Below, one piece after another: positions 32,116 through 44,200 of a stretch of DNA of 64,000 bases. The DNA lies in assembly GCA_011009095.1 (NCBI GenBank), contig VTPC01090033.1, forward strand, positions 277,587-341,586, in the 5' to 3' direction. The translations under genes and the position numbers were made by a program. The first letter of the stretch is position 1; each line of letters opens with the position of its first letter. The notes beneath the pieces are model-generated. The model was given only the letters and a program-made list of their open reading frames with translations. It did not search any database and had not been told where the DNA came from. The DNA comes from Ignelater luminosus. Lineage: Eukaryota > Arthropoda > Insecta > Coleoptera > Elateridae.

Positions 32116-34089
32116 GAATAGTTTTCCCTAAACATCAAATACCAATTATATGATATCTTTCACTTCATACATATAACCTATTTTAAGGTTTGAAAGTTGT
32201 TTAGATATTATTCAAGTCACCATGGAGAAATTATAGTTTTTGCTGTCTTGCTGATTAGTACATAACAAGTCCGAAACTGCAATTTAAATCTGCAATTCTG
32301 TTGATACTGTCCGATATTTGTTGGATACCAAATCTGGTAGAGCAGTTAACTGTTGTGCTAGACATCATTTAGTATTATTCAAAAATTACTAGATAGCTGC
32401 AGCAAAACAATCAGCAGTCCAGAAATATTCAAAGCTGAAAATGTTTAATGGGTAAATCATGAACATCCATGGATTTATGGTAGATATTGGAGAATTATTT
32501 TAATTTAAAAGTAGCTGGTTCAGAAATCGTAAAGTCATGCTCATGAGAGACAGACGAAAGCAGACGAGGAGAAATGATAGGATCTCGAACAAATCTTACA
32601 TAGCGTGATCGTGATCATTTTAAAACCAGTATACAAGCACATTTTTAAAATACAAAGTTATTGCTTTAAATAATAAAGCTGAACTTACAAGTGGATGAAG
32701 TTATAGCAATATTTTTCTGGAAGTAATTCGAGGTGTATTTTCCCTAAAAAGTGTAACTGTTGATGGAAACACCAAAAATCATTTTCGGTTTCTAAAACAC
32801 ACAAAAACACTTTTATCGGCAAAAATCCTCCTGATTTCAGTACTTCCATTTTTTCTAATGAAAATCGGTTGCTACTCACTAAATTTCAAGAGGTCGAAAG
32901 TTGTTTTATTAGAATAATACAAAACGTAGTTGCGTGTTTGCTTCACTTGTTTATTATTTCGAACCGATCACGTTTAAAAGAAAATGAGAAATTATTGATA
33001 GTCATCTCTTAGAGCATTAAAATAACTCGAAAGTTACAGATGCATAGCTTTGTGCTATGCAGTACTAAAGACCAAATTCGGTGTTGACTATATGGATCAC
33101 ATTTTTATTTCTGCAACACTGTCTTCAAAACTTGCTAATATGAACAATAATTTTGCAAGCGTGTAAGTCTTTCTTATTTTCTTATTGTGGTAGATAATAA
33201 TCTCCGTTAAAAAATTTTTTCTGTTAAAAACTACTATTTCAGGTATGTTTTAATCGGCTTAGCTCGGCATTTAAATATCTGTAAATAGCAAGATATATTT
33301 GTAAATAACGTGCTCCAGGTATTAAGTTACAAATATATAATATAAAACGTTTTTTACATCTTAGTTCTGATATAATCTCATAAAACCTCTTTTAACCTAA
33401 CCTAACATTTCATAACTTAATGAACGCAGCACGACCTAATTCAAATTATAACTGTATCTAACTAATGTTAATACTAATTGGGGTTAGTGAACTACGTAAC
33501 TGATTGCTTTGTATTCTTGTCTAATATAAATGCTCTTCTAAACGAGTGTAAACAAAATTTAAAAGTTTCTCTTTTCTAAATATTTTTGTTGGTGAGCTAG
33601 TTTATTATCTAATTGTAGCTGCGGAAACTTTCGGTATATAAAGCATTTTGAATAATATTATTTATAATTATAATGTACGTAGCAAATTTGTAACAGCCGG
33701 CTGTGTAAAGTTCTATTTAAAGGTAAGTTAAAAGTAGTAAGATATTGGTTGTCCCTAAATAAGTTGTGTGTTCCAAATTTTATCGTATAGTATACTACAG
33801 AATAAGGATAATTAAGGAAAAATTGTATTATGATATCATTTCTCAGATCTTTCAGTACACAGTGAGTCTTGTTGTTCTTAAACTCAAAGTTTAACGATTT
33901 TGATAAGATAGATAATGTATTAATCATTTGCATTAATGAACTGAACTTCTGTTTACACTTTAGTTTCATTAGTATTTCAGTGTCTCGTTTTTTGTAAATT
34001 TAATTTTAAATAGTACCAACAAAACAAACAAACAAACCGTACACTGTAGTAGTAGTCGATACAAATATCTTTATGGTTAGCTGCAAATA
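32116..34089. other. Non-coding stretch, no gene seen
   Basis: Lies within the presumed long intron. At 33240-33242 CAG, preceded by ACTACTATTT, runs directly into GTATGT (33243-33248), a weak ratchet-like pair with a T-rich run about 25 bases upstream. The 103-codon minus-strand frame at 33658-33969 has no domain. CCTAACCTAAC at 33400-33410 is a common insect motif and not a telomere array. Confidence 0.4.
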
Positions 34090-34420
34090 CGAGGATTGTT
34101 CAATGGAAACACATTTAGAAGCTGTAAGACATTTTTTATTCAACAAATTCAGAAGAAATCTTCATTAACAGTAAGGCACGAGTTCCATTGTTTAACCAAT
34201 CTATTAAATACCCTGCTGATAAAATATTTTTGGTTTGAACCGCCGCTCTTTTAGTGACTTTTAATGGTCGAAACACATGAAAATCACACGGTGACAGTCG
34301 GGAATGTAAGGCGGATGTTCTAAGACTTCCCATTTCATAAGCCCAAGCAGATCTTGAACTGTATGAGGCACATGGGATCAGGATATGAAAAGAAGAGACA
34401 TTGTCATTAGAATTAAAAAA
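34090..34420 (-). pseudogene. 3' fragment of a mariner transposase
   Basis: Reading the minus strand in all three frames gives HVPHTVQDLLGL, MKWEVLEHPPY and LSPCDFHVFRPLK, followed by VKQWNSC near the end. PHTVQDLL...WEVLEHPPYSPDLSPCDFHVFGPLK is the block around the third catalytic residue of mariner transposases, where the Asp of SPCD is the DD34D third Asp. The frames change at least three times. After the coding end, CGAGGATTGTTCAATGG at 34090 follows TA and looks like a terminal inverted repeat tip. The N-terminal two-thirds and the other tip are missing. It is a different copy and apparently a different subfamily from the one at 24411-25018. Confidence 0.75.
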
Positions 34421-37400
34421 GGGGTTTATTGTCAAACTATCCGCAAGAAGGAATGTAAAAGGAGTGCGATAATTGTGGAGCAATCAATTTTATGTTTTAT
34501 CTGCATTCTGCAAGCAAAGTGCTTTCTAAAATAATCTTGGCTAGATTAATAGTGGCATTGGAAAAAAAACATTCGTAAGGAACACGTTGGATTTGCAATT
34601 GAGAAATTAGAACTGATCAAATCAATATACTTAAATACTTTTAGAATTATCACGAAGCAATCAGTAGAATATCAATATCAAACGTAGAGCTATGGTGACA
34701 AACAGGGAATGAATAAATGAAATCCCATGAGTCGAAGGAGAGTCGTTTGGCAAAAAATAAACTTGATAGAACTTCATTCATATCGTGTGTTCCAAAAACT
34801 AATAATGAGTTAAGTAAGTATATAGAAGTAGAGAGTTACAAAAACGTTGCGTAAACGATAAAAGAAATGTGTAAAGATTTCTTTTGTGACTCTAATAAGC
34901 AACTTAAAACAGGAAATCATAAAGAAACTTGTCGAGCAGATATTCTATCGGTATAGGAATAGAATGAAGTACATTACGACGTATGGTAAACTAGAGGAAA
35001 CTGGAAAAGCAAAAATTCCTGACATATCGTATAGTACTACGGCATAGTGCAATTTGATACACAAAGTTATTCCTGTAACATCTAAGCTTGCAATTTCTAG
35101 AACTCAATTAGGTAGTAAAACAAGCTGTTACGCATGTACGAACATAAACATGATACTACGTCTTGTATTATGAAGCGTACTATGCAGAAATTTCTCTACA
35201 AATGAGTACCAAAAATGTACATTTTAAGAAGAACTGAAAGACAAGATTAATAATGTTGAAAAGGAGGCAAAAAAGAATTACGCATTTATCTTTCCAGCTA
35301 GAACTTTCAGTTGAAAACATGTAGGAAAACAAAAGATCTATCTAAAGGAACATAATATTAAATTTAGTGGTATCTACGATATTGTTTCGCCAGAGATTTC
35401 TACTTTAGTTCAATAGTCCAAAACAAACAATTGCAGTGATATAGAACGGAGGACAAAAGACAGCAATAATATTTCAACTACAGTAGGAACAACAGAGCAA
35501 TTTACCAAACAGTAGACGATACGGTTCTGGTCGAGCATATATGATTTAACATTTTTAAACACTATAAGCAGTTCTCCTTATTAGAACATAAAGAAGAACC
35601 AAACTGTTATGGACAAAACTGCGAAGTACTGAATCGTACTACAACAATAAGTTGCCAGATGCCGATTTACAAAATTATCGCATCTATCATGAACTATAAG
35701 AAATGGTTAGTTTATAGACTTGAGGACAGGCCAATGTCAAAAAGAAAAGGTTTGGATTCTTCTCTTTCACATTTTTGCCTTTGACATATAAATAGTTTGC
35801 CCTCGTGTAATTCCTAATCTTAGAAAACGCTTATAGTGCCAGAGCCACTGACAGAAAAAGAAGACCCGAATCCTAGCTTTGTGGCGTGGTTACACATCGA
35901 CGCAAAAAGGTATCTAGGTACTCTGGTGAAAATTTCAATGAGCTAGTTGTGGGCATGCGATCGTAGTAGAAATTATGAAAAAGTTTAGTTTTTCCACAAA
36001 TCCTAACTATCTGACGTTTATAAATTTTCGTAGAGTGACGAAATACAAGTACTTTGGTGAAAACACCAGAACGTTAGACATGAGCGGTTTCATGTAAAAC
36101 ACAGAAAACCGTAAACGGAAAATGTCACTTATCGTATCGAATCCTAACCACTTGAAATTTGCGTCATCTTATCAGTCTTTTTATCCTAATTCTTAAAATC
36201 AAAACGCCAGAAAGACCAGTGTGGTCTTTGTTTTTTTAATTAACATTTTATGCGAAAAAGTTCACTTATTTCAGTTTCTTCCAGATTTTTAATAAATTAT
36301 AAAAATATGCTTAAAATGCATATTAAGACTTAAAAATTTGGTTGCGTATTATTGAAAGTTTATATAATACGAATTTCGGAACGCCAGAAAGGTACGCCCC
36401 TCCCTGTGGCCAAGGGTGCCCATTCAGGACAAAACGGATTTACGGCAATCTGGTGGATGAAACTTTGCACTATAAATACTTGAATAGCGCTACATTGCAT
36501 TGGCTTGGTCATACGTGCTTGGCGTCATGTTTGACAGTACCATAGGGAGTTCTAAATTGATTTTACTAAATTCTACCATGATTTGGAAAATGAAAGATTC
36601 AATTTGCGTAGAACAGAAGGTTGTAGCAACATACATCAATATTGGCTATTGGCAATTGCCAATACGAAGTTTCATGTCTATTGTCTTGTTTAAGCTTGGC
36701 AGCACTGAAACCTGAAACTAACGACATGAGAAATTTGATCAACACTTTGCAGATGGTAGAGTAATCTTAAGCATCCAAAGTTTTGATCTCCGCAAATGCT
36801 TACCAGAATGAAGTCTCTTCAATATAGGACTTTGATTTTTTTGAAAATTAGATTATTTCAAGCAGATGCCATCCGTTAACAAAGGCACATTCAGAATTCA
36901 AGTCGAAACATTGAAGTGTAGATATATAGATCATTTATCCATACTTACCAAATAGAGTTTTATATGAATTAGAGTAAAGATTGTTTGTACACTTGGTTCT
37001 AGATTTAATGCGAAGCGGAGAAACTTCACATTTAATTTACTACAGGTTGTAACTGATATTTTTATTAAAATTTTAGAAGTAGAGAAGGAAATATATCCAT
37101 CTATAGGTATTTTATAGATTATTTTATATGTACTTATGAGTAATAGGTACTTTATTTTTAAAATATTTGTTGTAAAAATACCTAGAAATTCTTATCTTGT
37201 TTCTTGTATCTACTTTATACTGAAATTCCATGCAAGTGCTTTTTAATATATTCAGATTTAATTAGCAAGTTTAGCTGATAATTACACTCGAGTGACTAGA
37301 GCCTAAAATTTTTTATAAGAAATGCAATTTATGTTTTATGATCGTCAAGTAAAATGGACGCCTTCAATAGTGTAGTTTATAATGTTTACTAATCAAATGT

Positions 37401-39983
37401 TACTACTATTATTATTATTACTCGAATGATGAACTACGCGAAGGCACTAATGTTTTTGGTTAGTTTGCAAGATTTGTGGTCTCTATCATCATAGCAACTG
37501 TTTAAAACATCTTTTCGAAATCGGTTTTCTTGAATTCCTTTACGTACAAATTTGCAAGTACTGTTTAGGTTGAACACATGTTTTTGTCTTTCGATTCAAT
37601 TTCGTTTTGCTCATTTAGCTTCCATTAGTCCTATTAGTAATTTAATTCTGGAATGCTTAAATAGCACGTCTTCTTTATTAGTAGGTAAATCGTGAGTTGA
37701 CTACCATTAATGGGAAACATAAAAAACAAATGGTGCCGACATTCCACAAATCCCATCCGTAATTTAACAGGATAATTTAATTATTGATTGCTAATATCTT
37801 CATTTAAATAAGGAATTGTGCAACTTTTATCACTACATTTTATCGACGTGCTTGTTCTACTTATCGCTTTATTTGAATCATCTAACGACCCATAAATAAT
37901 GTTTTAGTAGTATCAATCAACTTGCACATAGCAAATTAATTACATTGAAAGAATTAAATCTTCAAAGAATTCTGTAGTGGTAATTTTCATTACGTTTTTG
38001 AATATGCCTACTATAAATTTGTAAAACTTGATAATAAATGAAAGTCTGATTTTATCATAAAATGCTAGTTACGCCCACGTAGTAGAGGCAATTATAAACA
38101 GTTATTAACAAATAAATATTAAGACATTTCCATTTTTTCGTTATAATAAAATTCGGTTTATTATTAAGTATTTTCAATTTTTTGTTTCTATTGTGAAAGC
38201 ATTTTTTAAGTAACCTTCAGATTAGATGTGAATATTAAAAACGTAATCTTGACCAGTTCATACGGTACTTAAGATTTGTTTATTCATTCTGAAATACAAG
38301 ATTGTATTCGACCTCGGTATTACATACTTTTTAATCCCATTATTAGCTATAGGAAGTTGTTTGTATATTTTTAAGAGGTTAGATGTCATTGAAATATGAC
38401 AATTTATAGACAATAATAACTTACTAAAATCATTCTTGTAATATAAGAACTCTCAATAGAAAAAATTCTTTAACGTCCCCTGTTTATGTATTTTGCAAAA
38501 ACAATAACGAAACAAAAAAAAATAACGCTTGTTCATGTAATTTTCACGTAAATGCATTTTAGTTGATTACATTTGTATGAAGTAATACAAAAGCGATTCT
38601 CGGCGAGGTTCATTAAAATTAATTAGACAGCTTGTAGAGGAACTAAGCGGAGAAACTGCTGCGTCGAACCACATGCTGGAAACTTCTAGCGCGCGGTGCG
38701 GTGGATATTTCTCCAGTCACGATGAAATTTTATATAGCCCAACCTATACTATAAGATATTAGAGTATATTGCTGGGCAAATTGCGTTATTATCGATCATG
38801 CCCTCATGTTGCCGTTCTTTTGAAACATTTATCTCTTCCTCATTTGTCCGTATTTTATAGTAAAATAGGGAAATCAGCTACGCCAGTCAGGTTCATGAAA
38901 ACGAAATGATTCAATTTTGAATGGATAAGATGGTTATCGTTTTTATTTTGTCGCAGTTGGAAATTTTTATCATAAATGAATGTTATGCTCGGTTTTGTTA
39001 TCTTTAACCTTCCTTTAAGGCATTTCGATTGTTACAGTTTAAATATTAAACAAAATGCAAATTAACGCTATAAATTATTTAATCTACAATTAAATAAATT
39101 CTATCCTCTTAATAAAGTCAACAACAAACCGGATACATGTACGGAAAAACATCCAAAAATTGTTCTACTTTTTTGTAGGTTATCGGCACACAAACAGTCT
39201 CGTTATTCACTAATAGTCTTTTTTGATTTTACAGAAACTAGCAGAGATTATTTTATGTAAAGGAAAAAGCTAAACAAAAAATGGTTTAGAAATTACAATT
39301 TGTTGAACTCTTTGACGTTTCAGTGCTAATGAATTTAAACAAAAGAAACACTACTAAATCTTTGCATAAACAGTGTCACTTTTACAACGATCTAAAAATA
39401 GCATAGCTTGCACAATAACGGCAATTAAAATGGACTAGTTGAAGTTATTTTCTAATCCCTTCTTATTATGTTAGATCTTGTTAGAAATGCAAAGTAAAAG
39501 GCGAAATCTACAGCGTGTTTCACGATCTGGCCTCAAAGAATTACTGTTTTATTTCTGAAAATATCAAAAACTCGGTTAAGGGAAGTTTCATAGCGTGATT
39601 ACCGACCTAAAAGTGTTTCTCGAACAATAACATAACAAATATAGTATACCGATTGTCTAAAATTTTAACATGGGTACTTTCTGTTGTTGGGTTTATTTTT
39701 GTTAGTAGGCAGTTTTAAAATAATAATCGTCACTGCCAAAAGTATGCTTCGTCTTCGTTGCTCTTACACAGTTATATTATTATTATTATTGTCTAATCAT
39801 GGGAATTACCTGTACTCTACAGAATTTTAGGCAATCTGTATACATTTCCCTTCAAAAACAAAATGAGATTAGAGTACATTTTCGAAAAGAGTTTCTGTAA
39901 TAGTATTGCATAAGAAAGAAATCCATCGCCTAACTAAAATTGATCAAAAGGTATCCAAAAGTCTTCAATGTGCCAGGAAAGAC
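34421..39983. other. Non-coding stretch, no gene seen
   Basis: Within the presumed intron. 34830-35700 is A-rich with faint protein-like words but no domain I can name. 36342-36715 holds two short overlapping frames with no domain. A palindrome-like GGCTATTGGCAATTGCC lies near 36647. 38590-38740 is a GC- and CpG-richer patch with TGGAAACTTCTAGCGCGC. A short (ATT)n run occurs near 37408. None supports a gene call. Confidence 0.4.
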
Positions 39984-41231
39984 CAGTGATGTGCGTGTCA
40001 ACAATGTCGACGTCAACAATTCATTCTTGACATGTCAACAATAAGAATTGTTGACATGACCTTATTGATGTCAACTATGTCAACAATGTCAACAATTTAG
40101 ACATTATGAATACACATGCGCAAAGCTGTTAAATTTGATTTTTCCTTTATTATTTAAATCTTAAATAGTCTATTACAATAATTTTTATTTGACTTAAAGT
40201 ATGTGAATGCAAATATGAGGCGCAGGGAATTGTGAGATGCTTAAGTACGTTCAAGTCTAATGTACGTATAGAATAATTTCGATTAGAAAAAAAATAGATG
40301 CTAGGATGTTGTTCAACATGTTAGCATTTGTTTTTTCAGTTAATAAAATGATTTGCATTAAGATACCTATGTATACTAACTGTCACATTGCTAGAATTGC
40401 CCCCATAGTTTATACCTTACAGAATCAGTTGGATCACTTCCCCTACATTTTGTCTTCCACTTCAAGAAACTCGCGGTCTATGCACAGAGCACTATTTTTT
40501 GTCCAGAAGTAGAAGGATAAAAAACCTAACCTTAACCTTCAAAGAAATAATCTCATAAAAGATTGTATTATTTAAATGAAATCAACTTGCATATTCTGTA
40601 AGTGAATTAGTGAAATTGTTGAGTGTTGGTAAGTTACATTAGTTGTGAAATTTGAATATCAGCTGCATATATAACCTCCCCTACAAGCGCGCGGTCTACA
40701 GTTTAGCGTGCGCAGACCAAAAACCAGGAACACGGAAGATCAAAAGAACCGCTCTGAGTGATCTAACTGATTCTGTAAGGTATAAACTGTGCCCCCACAT
40801 ATCCGAACTAAAAATCTTAGTATGGGCCTATGGAGCTATGAGTAAACATACCTGTAATTTTACTGATTCCATGGAAATAAGAATAAATACATAGGATTTA
40901 GTTTTTTAATGCCATTTTATTTAAATAATATATTGGTTTTTCTCTTCCATCTTCAGTTACTGCCACAGTCTTTTATAACTGAAAATCCAATTCATCAAAC
41001 TTCTTATTCTTGGGCCTTTCAGCCGTTTTGATTCTTGAATTGTCTTGAACATCTTATTAATGATCTTATTAGACATTTTAGCTTATTTTAGCACCTGTGT
41101 TTACAGGTTAGGTTTAACGAAAAATGTGCAGAATCCTACTTTATTTGCAAAGTTGACACATTGTTGACATTGTTGACATTTTTGACGTGAAAAATCAATT
41201 GTTGACAAATAAATAATGATAAAGATCACTA
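39984..41231. mobile_element. 1.25-kb hAT-like non-autonomous element with TGTCAACAA repeats
   Basis: The left tip CAGTGATGTGC at 39984 and the inverse-like right tip ATCACTA ending at 41231 have the form of hAT tips. Inside each end is a cluster of TGTCAACAA(T) units: at least six within 39997-40100, and five in inverse orientation (ATTGTTGACA, TTTTTGACGT) within 41150-41212. On the left, two adjacent units in opposite orientation form a 12-bp hairpin, CATGTCAACAAT with its inverse, at 40035-40062. The interior has only short frames (68 and 80 codons) without domains. An 8-bp target duplication was not found (GGAAAGAC against GTCATATT), so the exact tips are uncertain. Confidence 0.6.
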
Positions 41232-44200
41232 GTCATATTGCCTATGAACTCTTACATGAGAACTCAGTTTGTCAATCAAAACCCGAGTTTTGAGAAAGCG
41301 CTTGACAAAGCTCTTACATCGAATTAAATGGAACACTGTAGGATATTTTGATTTAAAAGAAAAAAATGTAACATTGTTTAGGCTACTTTGTTAGTTTTAA
41401 GAAGTTTGAGCGTCAGGGGGGTATAGTGCGAAGAACGGGCAGTCGAGGTCAGGACTCCAGCGGAAGATGATTAATAAAAAAGTGTTCCGATTAATTCGGA
41501 TTGGTTTTTAAAGAAAACGTGGATTTTAGTAACAAGTAATAGTATTGTTACACGTGTTATTGTGGGTGATGGTTATGGAAAGAAAGAAGAGATCTCATTA
41601 TTTGGGATATTCAGTAGATGAATGGTTGAATCGTTAAATGAAAAAAGGATTTGCAGTACTTATTGGTAGAACAAAGGGAGTCGCGTCGTTGCATCATATC
41701 GGCAAGGGCAAGATCGAGGACAGGCGACGTCACGGCTGAGAAGCGCGAAGAAATACATGGTTAATGCGTAACAACGCGGCGTAGGATTAAGCAATAGCCG
41801 TAATGTTAAGATTTCTTTAATTTGATATTTCTTGTTTTTTTGAGTTTATTATTAGTAATAAGCTGATTTGATTTTTTTTATTAAATTCCTTATTTTTTGA
41901 ATGGTTATTGTTCTTTTAATAAAATGTTTTAACATCCTGATTTGGCCCAGCTGTCAGAACCTACTTGATTTCATCATTCTACCTAAATGAGCTACCACAA
42001 CACGATTGTTCAAACCAGTTGTCATGTCATCTTACATCTAGGAATCACAGGTGTTCACCACCAACATGAACCTCGCTCAATTTAACTCCTTTCATTAGTC
42101 TTCAATTCTTGCTATAACCAGAAGTTCTAAAAAAATCTGAAATACTTTATGCTTTAAATATTTGCGATAGTGTATTGTCATTTCGGCATTTATTATTGAC
42201 AGGAAGGGAAAATTGAAATTTTTTTTTGTGATTCCTGCTCTACACGATCACGCTTTCTACTCCTTTGTATTATGATTGACAGAACTTTCCACTTGGCCAT
42301 CCTTCATAATCCATTACGCACTGTCCTCTTGGACTTTCTTTTAGACTTTAGACTAGTTTATTCCCACTCTTTAAGGCAAACTCCTATCAATCAACTATCG
42401 TAGCAAATGAGTTCTCTAGTACTTACTATAGTTGTAATTGTTGTTAGTCACTTAATAGAATTGTTGTTACATGATGAAACTTTCTTTGCCTTTTCTCGCC
42501 AAAATTCGAAATTCCGCCAGTAGCACGATTTGCAAATGCTTAGCATAACGTAAGTATTCTTCTTGCAATAGTAATTTAATAATCAATCAACTTTTTTGCA
42601 TAAGCGACTCTCTAATTCAGCAACTTTTATGTTCTGTTTATGCAAGTCCTCTAAATGGAATTTGCTCATGAGCTAAACGTCCCTTCTATAACTCATCCAC
42701 TTCACTACTGTATTCGCTAATTTCCTTGAGCGTACTTCACTGACTACCTCTTTTATTTTTCCCAAATTCCTGTAGGCACTTAAGAGTTAAATATAAAGAA
42801 CAATTTAATTATAAATATTGGGTTAATTCTTGTTAATGAAGTGGTTTGTTGTGAAAAACTTGATTTTACTGTCTGTACTTGTGCTTGTTGTCTCAATATA
42901 GGATTTCGCTCAGAACTGTGGTTTTGGATTTGTGTCTATTTATTGAAACAATAAACGGACATACGGGTATGAATTCAGGAAATGTAGATTTTGTTAGAAT
43001 TTGAATTTTCTCACGCTCACGGTACAAATCTTCCAATAACACATGTTAGTTTTACTCAATTTCAAATGTATGGTATTGGGACAATCTGGTTAAAATAATT
43101 ATTAGAAATTGAATGTGCTAAACTGTATTTCGATTCACTGATCCTCAGTGCTTCTTACCAACTCTCGTAACAAGACCTGTAGACGAGAATCTAACTGTTA
43201 TTCATTCCTGTTCAATGTAAACATTTGGGAAATTGGATCTTGAAAACTTCTGTCCTCATTCTAAATTGCGAAGGAAGACAAAATAAATATTTTTCTTTAC
43301 GCCAACCCAAAACAACAATGTATGAACGAAACACTATTGATGAAAAACTGCGAAAAATGTCAGATATCAAAGGTCTTTAGGTTGCATATGTATATGGACT
43401 GCAGTGGTAATCGACTGCAAAGCAACAAGTTAAATTTGTGTAAGACCGGCACGACGACGGTTGTAAGCAGAATGAAATGTGTCGAAAAAATGTGCAGACG
43501 AAGAATTCAACAGAGGAAAGCAGAAGTATGAAAACTTGTAATCAAGACAATAGTCTTCAATTTTTCTTCTTTTTCTTTGTTTCTAAGGGATTTTACCAAG
43601 ACACCTAAACCAAGTGCTTATTGGCAATAGCCCTATTGTATTACATTTACATATGTATGTATGTAAATACATACTCAGAGCCAACCAATTCTTTTCAAAA
43701 GGTTTACGACTTCTCAAGTTAAGAAATTCTGATTTCTACGTTTCCATTGTTATTTACTTTTCTACATAATAATAATTAAAATAGATCAACAATACATTAG
43801 TGGACAAACTTATCTGAAAATCTTGAGAAAGGATACAGAAAGTATCAAACGAAAAAAAGTGGAAAGTAACTAATATTATGCATAGCGTGATACCCACATG
43901 ATATAACATGATACTCTGGAATTTTTTTTTTATTCTTGAAACCATGAAAAAGTATTTAATATTTTAATAATTATCATTATGTATCATCAACTTTTAACTA
44001 TTTTAGCACATAATAAATATTCCAAATAAGTAATATTAAACTGAACAAAATTTAATTGGCTACTCAAAATTACTGAGTAGGTAGGTATACATTACCGTTA
44101 AATATCAACGACCAAGGCAATTACATCAGGAAACATGCAAGTTTGCGAAGTTAACTGCATTTACTACTTCAAGAAAATTAATAAGCACGCTTTTGATAAG

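Noticed and set aside
33400..33412. CCTAACCTAAC as telomere-type repeat
   Set aside because: Only two units. This is a common short motif in insect genomes and not an array.
33658..33969. 103-codon minus-strand frame
   Set aside because: No domain, AT-rich codon content and no splice context.
36342..36715. LINE endonuclease-like word LHWLGHTC
   Set aside because: Only about eight residues resemble the LRWxGHV motif. The next residues and neighbouring frames give no support.
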